Below are positions 21,134 to 32,300 of a DNA stretch of 52,217 nucleotides, piece by piece; the stretch's first letter is position 1, and every line of letters starts with the position of its first letter. A program made the translations under genes and the position numbers. The notes under the pieces were generated by a model that did not search any database, was not told where the DNA came from, and saw nothing but the letters and a program-made list of their open reading frames with translations. This DNA comes from a virus. The stretch spans positions 1 to 52,217 of IMG/VR virus record IMGVR_UViG_3300028400_000009; one strand, 5' to 3'.

Positions 21134-22237
21134 ATGAATAATAATATTATTGGTATAGAACCATTCCATAAGACTGCAAAGTATTTAGCTTTTGCGGCTT
21201 TTGCTGTAAGTGTTACATTTACGATTATCTTCAACACAAGTCAGGCAAGTGGATACCTTGATATGATCTTACTAGCTGCAACAGGCGTTATTCAGGATTC
21301 AAGTGAGGTATTGCTTGCGGTGATCGCTTTTTTCTTCTGGACTCACAAGAGTAAGACTAAGATATTCAAGGTAATTGCTGTTATCTGCATGATTATTTCT
21401 CTATCCCTTGTAGCATGGAGCATTACTGCAACATGGGGCGGTAATAATGCGATGATAGAAAAGCAGGCAAATGAAGCTGATCTTGAAAAAAGTAAATTAG
21501 ACCTACTCACTACCGCTATTGCTAATTCTGATAATGTAGCTAATGCCGCTATCTCTAATGCAGAAGCAATGAGGAACAAGGCTAAAAGCTACTCTAAAAA
21601 ATACAATCAACGTGCTAAAAAAATGATTGAAGAGTCTCAGAAACTTGTAGACAAGGCAAGTAAGAGTGCAAGAACAACAATGGAACTTTTTGACCGAATG
21701 AAAGGAATAGATCAAAATAAGATAGCATCCGTCAATTCTGCTAAGGCGGCTTTTAATAAAATATCCGCTGTTACAGGCGCAAGCACTGAAACTGTATCAA
21801 CAACCTTTCTTCTATCAAGAGCAACTCAACTTGAGTTAATTGGAATTGTTTTTGCTATTGTAGCAATGCTTACTTCAACACCTAATGCAATCCGCGTTCA
21901 AACAGGTAGCACTAAAAAGCCAAAGGCAAAAGAAGGAAAAAAGGAAAGCAAGCCAGAAGAAAAACCAAAAGAGCAGAATAAAAGTGGCATTCTTATGAAC
22001 GGCATTGAGTATACGCCAGAAATGATAAGAGCAATCGTTAAGCGGTATGTAATAGCAAAGAGCGTACCAAATGGTGAAAAATGCACTTGCCCAGTTTGCG
22101 AGAAAGTTTTCATAAAAAAAAGGAATGCAGTTCATTGCTCGAACAAGGGCAAGGGTAATTGCGCTGACACAAGGAAAAATCTAATGAGTAAACAAAAGAG
22201 GGAATATAATGAGAAAATTCGTAAGCAAAAACCATAA
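21134..22237 (+). CDS. Membrane protein with coiled coil and C-terminal zinc finger
   Basis: 367 residues. Membrane helices at about 15-38, 45-67 and 78-100, then a long Lys/Ser-rich coiled coil (120-215), a fourth membrane helix (LELIGIVFAIVAMLT, about 232-248), a Lys/Glu/Pro linker and a cytoplasmic zinc finger CTCPVCEKVF...HCSNKGKGNC near the end. A membrane-tethered nucleic-acid or protein adaptor. No family recognised. The size, 3+1 topology and finger make it unusual for a phage accessory gene. Confidence 0.65.
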   Translation: MNNNIIGIEPFHKTAKYLAFAAFAVSVTFTIIFNTSQASGYLDMILLAATGVIQDSSEVLLAVIAFFFWTHKSKTKIFKVIAVICMIISLSLVAWSITATWGGNNAMIEKQANEADLEKSKLDLLTTAIANSDNVANAAISNAEAMRNKAKSYSKKYNQRAKKMIEESQKLVDKASKSARTTMELFDRMKGIDQNKIASVNSAKAAFNKISAVTGASTETVSTTFLLSRATQLELIGIVFAIVAMLTSTPNAIRVQTGSTKKPKAKEGKKESKPEEKPKEQNKSGILMNGIEYTPEMIRAIVKRYVIAKSVPNGEKCTCPVCEKVFIKKRNAVHCSNKGKGNCADTRKNLMSKQKREYNEKIRKQKP

Positions 22238-22322
22238 AATTATTATGGTAGCAATAATTGGTGTTGCTCTGTATGCACTATACAGCGACCCATATTTTTG
22301 GCAAACAATAAGGAGTTTATAA
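22209..22322 (+). CDS. 37-residue membrane peptide
   Basis: Starts inside the end of the preceding gene and its stop overlaps the next start (TAATG). One membrane helix (IIMVAIIGVALYALY) with a basic front. A coupled small membrane protein; function unknown. Confidence 0.6.
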   Translation: MRKFVSKNHKIIMVAIIGVALYALYSDPYFWQTIRSL

Positions 22323-22582
22323 TGGATAGATTAGTATCATGTAGCAACGTAATGAGCTATTCGCAAATAGTAGTAGTTTCTTTCTTTGCGATAATAGCAG
22401 TATTTATTGCGCTTAACTGGTTTGCAAAGATTGTCGCAGAAAAGAAAGCGAATATAATCGAATCAAAAATACAGAAATCTGTGGATGCAACACTAGAGGC
22501 AATGGCGAATGACAAAGTTAAGGAAGTAGGCGCAAGCCCTCAAGTCATAGTTGCATACGCAAAAACATTATTGGGAGTCTAA
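22322..22582 (+). CDS. Small membrane protein
   Basis: 86 residues from ATG at 22322; AAGGAG eight bases upstream decides against the TTG at 22298. One membrane helix (IVVVSFFAIIAVFIALNWF) then a Lys-rich helix and a short tail (SPQVIVAYAKTLLGV). Function unknown. Confidence 0.6.
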   Translation: MDRLVSCSNVMSYSQIVVVSFFAIIAVFIALNWFAKIVAEKKANIIESKIQKSVDATLEAMANDKVKEVGASPQVIVAYAKTLLGV

Positions 22583-22583
22583 A

Positions 22584-22727
22584 ATGAGTAGATATGACGA
22601 AAGAAAAAGCGAAATACTTGGAGAGCTAAGACAGAATGATAGCAATTCTCTATCATTTTTAATTAAAGCTGTACTATTTCTATCTGTAGTTTGGGCTGCC
22701 ATTTCTGTATTTATTGGCGCAAAATGA
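22584..22727 (+). CDS. 47-residue membrane peptide
   Basis: Charged front (RYDERKSEILGELRQND), then membrane helix FLIKAVLFLSVVWAAISVF. Stop overlaps the HNH start (ATGA). Third tiny membrane gene in a row; perhaps parts of one membrane complex with the protein at 21134. Confidence 0.6.
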   Translation: MSRYDERKSEILGELRQNDSNSLSFLIKAVLFLSVVWAAISVFIGAK

Positions 22728-23107
22728 GCAGAAAGCCATTAACATCAAAAGTCGAGAAAGCTGTCCTGAAAAGAGATAGACATAGATGCGCGAATCCTAC
22801 ATGCCTATTTCATTTTATAAAACCATCTGGAAAGGCTATCCACCACATCAATGATGAATCAACACATCATAAAAAGTGGTGGGTAGATCAGCCTCAAAAC
22901 TTGGTTACTTTATGCTCTACTCGCAGGGTTTTATTCTTCTTCAAGGTAAAAGGCTGTCACCAAAAGTACCACGCTTGGATAGGCGGCACTCAAAAGAAAA
23001 CAAATTTAAGAACGCTTCAAGGCTTTTACGCTCTTTTCTCGGCAAAAAGATTCTTTACTATATGTGTTATTATTATTTTTGCAACACTGTCAATCAAGTT
23101 CTTTTAA
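22724..23107 (+). CDS. HNH endonuclease
   Basis: 127 residues from the overlapping ATG at 22724. RDRHRCANPTC, then KAIHHINDESTHH and NLVTLC match the HNH fold (CxxxxC, IHHI, then Asn-Leu and Cys). A C-terminal hydrophobic segment (FTICVIIIFATLSIKFF) is unusual and could anchor it in the membrane. Could act as homing nuclease, anti-phage nuclease or in packaging; terminase lies far away, so homing or warfare is likelier. Confidence 0.75.
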   Translation: MSRKPLTSKVEKAVLKRDRHRCANPTCLFHFIKPSGKAIHHINDESTHHKKWWVDQPQNLVTLCSTRRVLFFFKVKGCHQKYHAWIGGTQKKTNLRTLQGFYALFSAKRFFTICVIIIFATLSIKFF

Positions 23108-23398
23108 GTCTTTACCGTTAGTATTAGCATAAAATATACTGTAAACAATATTGAAAATATCTTGGTGCGTAAGCACCTCTCCTGTTTCTTCCGCTGTCTC
23201 AGGGCTTAATATTTTGATCTTTTCGGTTGGACTAAACGGTATTTTAAGGCTTTCTAAGTTTATTTCCCTTCCATCTGATAGTTCATTGTATGCAGATATA
23301 ACTAATTGTGGTGGTTCGCCACGCAGAAAAGTTAATGCTCTCATTTTTGTTTTCTTTTCAAGTGTAACAGTAATCTTTTCTTTATTTATGCTTTTCAT
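23090..23398 (-). CDS. Hypothetical tail-region protein
   Basis: 102 residues from ATG at 23398 (AGGAG upstream). Not recognised; beta-rich (EKITVTLEKKTKMRAL, PPQLVISAYNEL) with a helical end. Last gene of the tail cluster and overlapping the convergent HNH gene by 18 bases. Confidence 0.6.
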   Translation of the reverse strand: MKSINKEKITVTLEKKTKMRALTFLRGEPPQLVISAYNELSDGREINLESLKIPFSPTEKIKILSPETAEETGEVLTHQDIFNIVYSIFYANTNGKDLKELD

Positions 23399-23411
23399 TT
23401 TCTTTATTCTC

Positions 23412-24206
23412 CTATATAGCAACTTTTAAATCGCCGCCTGTGTGATAAATTGATTTATTTGGTATAAGTCCAGCGTTAATTGCATCTGCATTTGAAGCGT
23501 ATTCAGGGATACCAGTGCCATTGCCAACTGATAATATAATATTGCCAGACAAATCAGATGGTAATCCAGTTACATTTGCGCCGATAATTGTATTATTACT
23601 CCCCGTTACTATGCCTCTCCCTGTGTTACATCCGTATATAGTGTTCGCATCACCAGTTGTGATGTCGTATCCAGCCGCATAACCATTCGCTGTCCAGTTA
23701 CTGCCCGTTGTGTTCAAGTATCCAGCGTACATGCCATTCGCTGTCCAGTTACTGCCCGTTGTGTTCAAGTATCCAGCTCTATTACCATTCGCTGTCCAGT
23801 TATTGCCCGTTGTGTTCGAGTATCCAGCCGCATAACCATTCGCTATCCAGTTATTGCCCGTTGTGTTCGAGTATCCAGCGTACATGCCATTCGCTGTCCA
23901 GTTACTGCCCGTTGTGTTCGAGTATCCAGCGTACATGCCATTCGCTGTCCAGTTACTGCCCGTTGTGTTCGAGAATGCAGATTCTTTGCCGACTCGTGTA
24001 TTACTACTTTTTGCTTCTATTTGTGGGTCAACGTATGCCGCAACGCTACCAGCATTAGTTACCGCAGCAGCTTGGTTTAAGAATTTCATTACATTAACAC
24101 TAGCATTAATGATGTTAAGCCACTTCTGATACCACGTTTTATCTTCGCATGTTATTTTATTTGTCTGTAACGCTGTTTCTAAGTCATCAATTGGATTTGT
24201 TGCCAT
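23412..24206 (-). CDS. Fibre-like protein with 17-residue repeats
   Basis: 264 residues. Helical head (ALQTNKITCEDKTWYQKWLN), then about six copies of a 17-residue repeat (core NTTGSNWTANGMYAGYS), then single repeats with GSNNTIIGANVTG and a short end. Repeats of AGY-NTTG-N--NG type form beta-rolls in tail fibres and trimeric adhesins. Probably a receptor-binding or decoration fibre. Repeat number may vary between relatives. Confidence 0.75.
   Translation of the reverse strand: MATNPIDDLETALQTNKITCEDKTWYQKWLNIINASVNVMKFLNQAAAVTNAGSVAAYVDPQIEAKSSNTRVGKESAFSNTTGSNWTANGMYAGYSNTTGSNWTANGMYAGYSNTTGNNWIANGYAAGYSNTTGNNWTANGNRAGYLNTTGSNWTANGMYAGYLNTTGSNWTANGYAAGYDITTGDANTIYGCNTGRGIVTGSNNTIIGANVTGLPSDLSGNIILSVGNGTGIPEYASNADAINAGLIPNKSIYHTGGDLKVAI
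23670..23975. repeat. 51-bp tandem repeat (about six copies)
   Basis: Nearly identical 51-base units on the plus strand (unit contains GCCATTCGCTGTCCAGTTAC) encode the 17-residue protein repeats. The bases agree more than the protein would need, so copies arose recently or are kept alike by recombination. Confidence 0.9.
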
Positions 24207-24209
24207 TTT

Positions 24210-25004
24210 TTATACTTCCATAAATTTAAACGGTGTTTCGTATACCGAATATTGATTATTTGTAAATGTCATCTCATCAGGTTTACACAAAAAGTTGTGC
24301 TGATCTGAGAGTAGATTCTCAACTGATTTGCCCCATAAAAACCAAGGGCGTTCGCCAAACTCAGCAAGTAATTTAATTAAGGTCATAACATCGCCTTGTG
24401 ACATATTTGTTTTTGATACCGAATATTCACGCGCTTTTAATGATCTTTTTGATTTTAGTATTCCACCTGACGCAGAGTACACAGTGCCACCACTATGTTG
24501 AACTTTAAATGTATTGCCCAGCGTGTCATTCCCATCGAAATAAACGCGGTTACCAATCAGGATGTGTCTTAAATCAAATGGCTCTGTTGTATTTATTTTC
24601 AGCCTGACTTTTGAAAAAGTCGGCTTATTCTCAAGATGCAAAAATAGATTGTTGTTTTCTACTGACACTGTATCACAAGGCGCGTCTGTTCCTATTTTAA
24701 ACTCACAAAATGGAATCGGAAATTTTATTGGCACATCGTGAGTTTCTACTAATTGCGCCCCGTCATATATCTCTGCTGTAATTGTACCCGATCTTATTGT
24801 TGAGCCAGCTATAATTATATCTGATAAACAAGCTACGGCAATATCGATGTCAATGTTTGTCGATCCAGAAAACCTGCAAACCTCTGATCTATTTGCATTT
24901 TTGAGATTCTCTAACCCCAAGTCAGCAGATACAGGCGCAACGGTAGACGTTATGGTCGCGTCTTGTACCCGATTATCAGCAAGTAATGAAAATCCGCAGC
25001 TCAT
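24210..25004 (-). CDS. Tail tip/baseplate protein
   Basis: 264 residues. Beta-rich with FRFSG-like repeats and short Cys spacing (AVACLSDIIIAGSTI, CEFKIGTDAPCDT) and a C-terminal helix. It sits between the fibre and the hub-like gene, with TAATG overlap to the latter, which suggests a distal tail protein. No firm family. Confidence 0.65.
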   Translation of the reverse strand: MSCGFSLLADNRVQDATITSTVAPVSADLGLENLKNANRSEVCRFSGSTNIDIDIAVACLSDIIIAGSTIRSGTITAEIYDGAQLVETHDVPIKFPIPFCEFKIGTDAPCDTVSVENNNLFLHLENKPTFSKVRLKINTTEPFDLRHILIGNRVYFDGNDTLGNTFKVQHSGGTVYSASGGILKSKRSLKAREYSVSKTNMSQGDVMTLIKLLAEFGERPWFLWGKSVENLLSDQHNFLCKPDEMTFTNNQYSVYETPFKFMEV

Positions 25005-26362
25005 TAAAACACTTCGATATTATGAATGGATGTGTCTGTACGGCTTTTTATTGATGACACAATAAAATTACCTGATAAATCACTACGATTAACTGACACG
25101 GGCATACCTGGGATAATCATGTGACCAAGATCGTCAATTCCAAATTCATACGTTACTCTTTTAGTTGCTCTACGCAGCGCTATCATATCAGCGAGTGCTT
25201 GAGCATCTGCCTGATTTTGCAAAACAGTATTTATTTCTAATACGTCTCCAACTGCTCCAGTTACTTTTTCAACCGTTTTTTTCCCGCTTGTAAACTCTGC
25301 TCTCTGCTCTGCTGTGAGTGATATTGCTAAATTACTATCTGATAATACGTCTACATTACCGCCATAATTCACAATTACTTTTGATACAGGCTTCAAAACA
25401 TTTGAAACACTAATATCTGCTGTCGAATTGTCATCGTTTATTCTAAGAATATTAACTACGGGAGTAGCATCAATAAACATCCACCCGCCTTCTGGTTTCC
25501 GCACTAAGAACACGCCAACTGATCTTGCTATTTTATCCAATATTTCACTTGCTGTTTCTGTTCCCCTGACTGCAAATCCAATTACTGCATCTTTTTTCCA
25601 TTGTGCTAAGCTGGATACATCAACACCATTGAGCGAATATTCAGTATTAATCTGATTAACAACATCTTCTAATTTTTTCGTATTGCTATCAACATCAACT
25701 AATTGCGCCCCTGCTGGGTTATGCCCTGCATTATATTTGTAATTTCCTTGAGTGCGTGTTACATGCCCAGTTACATCAAGACCGATGTCATAAACAGTGA
25801 TATTTCCATTGAAGTTTCCATCATGGAATCTATAATCGAGTGTAAATGCATCAACGAGCTGTGGCTTAACGTGTGTCAATCTGCCGTACACCTTCATCTT
25901 TCGTTCACCCTCAGATACGTCTTGCAATAATTCTATTTTTGCTTCTCGACCTTCTGTTAGTCTGAACGAATAAACGCCAGCATTGTAACTAACAGAATCA
26001 ATGGTCAAATTAGCTATTTGTTTAAAGAAAGAGAAGTCCCAACGATCATCACCAAAATAGATTTTACAAGGCTGATTATCAAATGAGTATCCGCGCCAAT
26101 CCCGCACATCACACACAGCTTTAAACTCTGAAACTGAAATAGGCTTTTCTATTCTTCTTGTAAATTCTGGCAACCCGTCATGTAATAGCCATGCAGGGAA
26201 AGGCGCGTTAATATCATTGGCGATATAGCCTCTGTCACTCATACGAACGATGCCACCAGTGTGATAAGCTTCTATCAATAGAATGCGATGACTTACATTG
26301 CTTGTATTTCTATACCAATCATTGAACGCTTGTTCTGAAACGGCAAACGATGTAAACGGCAT
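25004..26362 (-). CDS. Tail tip/hub-like protein
   Basis: 452 residues. Starts MPFTSFAVSEQAFNDWY and has a beta-rich body with RDWRGYSFDNQPCKIYFG and a late domain with SEILDKIARSVGVFLVRK, as in phage tail-tip proteins that carry a hub fold. Directly downstream of the tape measure in transcription order, where the tip genes lie in lambda-like phages. Overlaps both neighbours. Confidence 0.7.
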   Translation of the reverse strand: MPFTSFAVSEQAFNDWYRNTSNVSHRILLIEAYHTGGIVRMSDRGYIANDINAPFPAWLLHDGLPEFTRRIEKPISVSEFKAVCDVRDWRGYSFDNQPCKIYFGDDRWDFSFFKQIANLTIDSVSYNAGVYSFRLTEGREAKIELLQDVSEGERKMKVYGRLTHVKPQLVDAFTLDYRFHDGNFNGNITVYDIGLDVTGHVTRTQGNYKYNAGHNPAGAQLVDVDSNTKKLEDVVNQINTEYSLNGVDVSSLAQWKKDAVIGFAVRGTETASEILDKIARSVGVFLVRKPEGGWMFIDATPVVNILRINDDNSTADISVSNVLKPVSKVIVNYGGNVDVLSDSNLAISLTAEQRAEFTSGKKTVEKVTGAVGDVLEINTVLQNQADAQALADMIALRRATKRVTYEFGIDDLGHMIIPGMPVSVNRSDLSGNFIVSSIKSRTDTSIHNIEVF

Positions 26363-29300
26363 TATGCTAACTCCAATCTTTTATTGTCTGGCTTGTTAGC
26401 TGTATCTTTTACTGCCCGCGTGTTTTTCTCTTGAGCATCTTTTAAATCATTACGCTGTTGAGCCTCAAATCTTGCAATTTCACTCCTATTTTCTTTCAGC
26501 TCATTAAGCTCTTGTTTTATTTGTTGATTTTCACTTTTAATTTCCTCCAGTTTTTTCAAGCTGGCTTCTAAAAGTTTATTTGTTTTTTCTTGCTCTTTGT
26601 TTTTACCAATAAATGCAACAGGCTTGCTTTCGCGCTCATGGTTTTTATCCATAAAATACTGTGTGATGACTTTATTTGATGCCGCTGGCAATATCCTTTC
26701 CGCTTGATGCGCTCTGACATCAATAAAGTCCGCGCCTTTTGCAAAGCTTGGAATCGCAGAACCTGAGCCTGATTTGTGCCAGTTTTTATTCTGCTCTTTT
26801 ATGTTGTCGCGTATTTTCCCATCGTACCAGCTAATATCATCTAACCGTATTTGCAATAGAGTCAATACATCAGTATTTGATTGCATTTCTATGCCAAGCA
26901 ATTTAAACCACATCGCCAGATTATTACCATCAATCGGTGACGTATTTGTTTTAATCCCACCCAAATTCGGTTCTAATTTAGTTCTAATGTTCTCTGGTAG
27001 AGAATTGATTACGCCAGTATTTGTTTTAATACCGACAAGATTGGTTAAACGCGGGTCTAATTGCGAACGAATATCAACAGGTAGCGAATTTATATAATCC
27101 CGCATTGTTTGTGTTGCAGCAGTCAATGTTGTGTTGTCAGTCGCGTTTCTAATCGCGGTTAGATTTGCGTTCAAATGATCTCTAATATCAGCGGGCAGTG
27201 CTGAATCAATCGTAATTTGCTGCGCTAGTTTTTGAATAATATTTGCATAGTTTGTTTCATGCGTGTTTTTAAGAGTAGCAAGATGGGGTGTAATAGTTGC
27301 ATTACTTGCTTCTTTCGCAAGTGCTAATTCATCCATTTTAGCCTGTATTTTCGCAGCTAAATCAGCTCTTTGAGCCTCCAAATCTTCTGTGCGTGCTGTT
27401 TCTCTCGCTAATTCAAGTTGTTCGCGTAGTACAGCAAGCTGATCTTCTGCTGCTTGTAAGTTAGCCCTTGCAGTATTTAAAATGTCATCGGATGGCTGAG
27501 GCTGATTCTCAATTGATGCAAGTAAATCTTCAAAACTGCCGCGTGTTAAATTCAATATCTGATCATACTGGTCACTTGAACCGTATGCACTACGCGCTAA
27601 TTGCAAATACTTTTGCATTGCGCTTTGAGTTGCGCCTACATCCCCGCTTGCGAGTGCTGCCTGATACTGCCTCTGGGCTTCCGCGAGCTGCTCTTGCGGT
27701 GTTAAATTAGTGAGATTATTGTCAAGCTTTAATGATTCAAGATATTCACGCCCAGCTTGCGCGGCTTGTTGTTGAGCTTCCCAGTAGCGCATTGCTTCAT
27801 TGTATGCGTTTTGAGCTGCTGTCACGCTGTCACGCGCTTGTTGCACAACTATCTGCTGTGCGTCAATCTGTGCTTGAATAGCATCCTCAGCGGATGTGCC
27901 ACCTCCTGCAATTCTGCGATCTAACTCAGCGAGCTGTGCTTGTAAATCAGCAAGTTCTCTTGTTAAATCAGCAACCTTTTTCAATGCTCTTTGATGTTCT
28001 TCATAGATGCGCTGTTGCTCTCTTGCGAGCTTCTCAGCTTGTCGTGCTTGCTCCCGTGCCGCTTCCTCTGCAGCTCTAATACGCGCCTCTTTTAACCGAT
28101 TTTCTTCTTCAATAACGATTCTCACTGAATCATTAAGTGAGATTAAACGCTCACGCTCTGCGCCTGTTGCGCCGTTTACTAGCGCAATATAAGAGTTTTT
28201 GAGATTATCGACAGACAAACCAAGCGATGCTACAACCGCCCGTGCTTCTTCTAATGAGTGATTAGTGCCCAGGAAGTAACTTTCATAATTCTGCGTAGCT
28301 TCTGCCAGTTTTCGTGCCGCATCTTCTTGAGCATCAGCGATAATATCAATCGCTTGAGCATATTGGATCGCGTTATTATAAGCATCAGAGCCAGGGTCAA
28401 GAGATTCAATTAGAGTTCTGAATTTTTCACGGATATTATCCATTCCACCGAGATCAAGATTAGAATTAGCAAGTGTTGCTTGTGCGTCAGCGAGCTTTTG
28501 AGCTGCTTGCTCTGCTGAGCTATAAAATTCTTGATTGAATAATGAGATAGCACTGCTTAAATCAGTTACAGAACCCGCAGTTTCCTCTAATTTTGGGTAT
28601 AAAGTATCAACGGCTTGAGCTACATCAAGCAAAGCGGCATATTGTTTAACACCTGCCTCAGTTGTTAAATCAATGCTATCAATAATCGTTCTGAAAGTAT
28701 CACGGCTTGTAATATCTAGCCCACTGAATTGTTCGTTATACGCAGCTATCGCGTTTGAAGCGTTCTCCCGCGTTTTTATGTCTCGTTCTGCTTGCGTGAA
28801 AAAGTTCTGGTAAACAAACTCAGCTTTAGAGCCAAATTCATTCAACCCACCTGCCAATTCTATTAGTTGATTAGAAAGCTCTAGCCCTTTCAGCGATGCT
28901 GTAGATGAGCTAATACCCATGTTATCAGCCATTGTTGTAACAGCCGCGAAATTACCAGCACTTCTGATTAGTGCCTGACTAACGCTCTCGCCTTCTTGTT
29001 TAAGCTTTTCGCCCCACTTATAGACAATCACTAGTCGGGCATCCTGCGCCTGCCTTTCTGCTTCCGCAAGCGCATCTTCGGGGAACTGTTCAACCCAGGC
29101 ACTCAAGAAATCGTTATTTTTAAACTCAGTAAGAATAGTTTGAGCTGATTTGCCTATTTCCGCGCCCATTTCATCAAAAATCGGTAAAACAGTCTCTTTA
29201 ATATCAACAATATCGCTCAATGCTTGTAGTTGATGCTCATAGTCACCCGTACTTTTTATTACATTCTGAATAGCAGGTGATAACTGCTCAAGTTGTATCC

Positions 29301-32300
29301 TCAAACGCTCAAGCAAAAATGATTTTATGTCTTTGCTGTTATTACCATATTTAAGCCCTTGGTTGGATAGACGTGTTTTTGCGCCCTCTATTTGTTCTGA
29401 TGTCATTAATTTTGCAATTTTGCCATCGGCAATTTCAGCAACACGCATCATTTTCTCAGTTGCATCTTTTGCAGCATCAGAGAGTTTATAGAATCGTTTT
29501 GAAGCTCTATCTAAACCGAATCGCCCAAATACGCTTTTGCCTTCGTAGTTCCTGCCGTCATTCCAATTCTCAGCCGTTTGTCCTTTCTCGAACGACTGAT
29601 TAAACCTGATTTTTGGATTGTGACTGAATAGATTGCCGATTAACCCACCGACAACAGAGCCGATAGTGCTACCGATTCCAGGCATGAAAGAACCAAGTGC
29701 CGCACCAATTCCAGCCCCCATTTGCCCAGCCGGATTCGCGCCTAATGCGCTCGCCAGACCAGAACCTATTTGATAGGAATTTATTGCGCCGCCGATACCT
29801 TTGCCAGTGCCTTTGAATAATCCACCCACTGAATCTCTAACGGTCTTGATTAAATCACCAAAACCGCCGCCTTTGCTAAATACGGATTGAATTGATTTTT
29901 GTATATCACCAGCCGCTTTATTTATTTTGAGATTAACATCAAGCGTCAATGGTTTTAACAGCGCATCACGCAGATTATTCCATTTTAATTCACCTGTATT
30001 GAATACATCAGCTATAGCATTTTTAACCGTATCCCATGCGGCAATCTCTTGATCTGTGTACCTAAGTTGCTGTTCTTTTTGCTGAATTATTTTAGCTTGT
30101 TCTGCACCGTACTGTTTTGACAACTCAAGCAATCGTGCCGCTTCATCGCCTTGCTCTAATCTAACTGTTTGGATTTGTAAATTATCGTTAATCTCTGCTA
30201 TCTTCTTTAAACCGGCTATACGCTTGTCATCAGCTATTTTTGCTTCTGCCTGTTTTTTTGTGTAATGATCTAGCTGTAAATTTACACTAGCGATTGAGTC
30301 ACTATTGAGCTTATTCAGTCCAGTTAGAGCCGTTATTTGCTTTGTGCGCTTTGTAGCTTCATCATAAATTGACTTTGCAATTCTCACCGCCTCACGCTTT
30401 GTTTCTACGGCTTTTTTACGCAGAAACTCACGCTTTGACTCTAATAGTGTCAATCCTTTGATTATTGGGAAACCGCGCTTTTCTTCTGCTATTTCATCAG
30501 CAATGGTTTTTAACGCTTTTTTACGAGTTTCAATAAGCTCTTTTTGTGCTTTTGATGTTATCTTGTAAGACTTGGATGAATCCATCAGAGTTGATGATAG
30601 CTTTTTATTTAAGCTGCTTAATGCGAATACTGGGGCTTTTTGGTTGGCGTTAATGCCAACCGCAATGCCTTCAGGTATCCATTTTGCAAGATCAGCCATA
30701 AGCCTTGATGGGGATTTTATGCCAAAGAAACCTTTAACAGATGAAAACACGCTCTTTGACATGCTTTTTGCAGCTTGCTTCGCTCTCGCTGCACCCGCCG
30801 AAATACCTTTGCCAATACCTTCTGATATATTCCTGCCAAGGCTTTTCGCTTTATTGATAATTCCAGAAAAGTCAGGCATCTCAATTTTAGGGATTAATAC
30901 TTTCAGCGAGAGATTGTCCCACCATGCTTTAAACTTCTTTGCCAGTTCCCATGCAAGTTTTAACGGCTTTGGAATCAACGTCAAAACCTTTTCTGATAAT
31001 TTCAGGGTATTCCACCACGCAAACGCATCTTTAGCCAGATTCCAGCCTATTTGCAAAGGCGCAGTTACCAAACCAAGCACTTTTTCAGCAAGTGTAGAGC
31101 TATTCCACCAACTCATGAACTGTCTAGCTTTTTCCTCAGCGTACTCAACACCAGCAGGGCTAACACTAACCGCCCATTCTCTTAATGATGATTGATTCCA
31201 CCAACCAGCGAACTCGGTAGCCACCATTTTCGCGCCGAGAATAGCAGTATCATTGATGCTAATTATTTTCTCTGCAAACGTGGTGTTATTCCACCAGCTA
31301 ACTAATTTATCCCAATTCTTATAGATCAGAGTAGCACCAACAGCAATAGCCGCGATTATTGCCCCAATGGGATTGGCGATAATTACAGCTGTTAATGCTG
31401 AAAAAGCGGTAGTGACAATCGGAATTGCAGAACCTAAGCCAAGCAGAGTAGGTCCTAACGCCGCCAATCCACCTGCAAGAATAGCAATGTATTTAGTAAG
31501 CTCAGGATTAACCCGCATCCATTCACCAAACGATTGAATAATAGGCTTAACGCTATCAAGCAAATCTTTGAGCGTATCAAGCATATTGACATCAACCAGG
31601 TTCTTTAATGATTCCCTTACCTGTCCTAGTTTGCTGTCAAATGTTGCTTGCTGTCGGGTGAGTTCTTGTTGCCATTTTGTAGCAACTAACGCCTTATCAC
31701 CTGTTTTTTCTAGTAATTCTCCGTATTTATCAAGATTACCAAGTAGGGCAGCTATACCAGCAGAATTTTCACGTCCGAATATTTGAGTCAAGCTTCCAAC
31801 TGTATCACCTGATTTATCAACAGCTTTTTTAAATTCTTCAAGTGCCGCTGGAGCATCTTCCCTGAATTTCTTGATTAAAGCATCAGGAGCAAGCCCTAAA
31901 TCTTCTATTGCTTGTGTGGCTTTTGGAGTTAGATTCTTCAGGCTTGAAAATTGAGTAAGTAATGCGCGAATAGACGTGGATGCGATTTCAGGTGCTTTGC
32001 CCGTGTCAATCAAAGTTGCCGCTAATGCTGCTACCTGTATTTCAGATAAGCCAGCTTCTTTTGCTAGTCCCGCTACTCTTGAAGTAGTATTAAATATCTC
32101 AGCGCCTGTAGACTTTGAAGAATCAGCTAACACATTAACCTGTTGAGTAAGCTCTTTCAGTGCTTCCATATTATTTCTAATACCGAAACCTGCGCCAATA
32201 CCAAGCAATGTCTGCGCTAGTTCACCCGCTTGCATATCAAGAGCTACCGCGCCCTCAGTACCCAACCGCATAAAGTCAGACCAGTTTTTGAACTCGACAC

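Noticed and set aside
23670-23975. CRISPR-like repeats
   Set aside because: The 51-bp units are in frame within a fibre gene and encode a 17-residue motif.
26774-27097. Various plus-strand frames inside the tape measure gene
   Set aside because: Shadow frames of a continuous 2146-codon gene.
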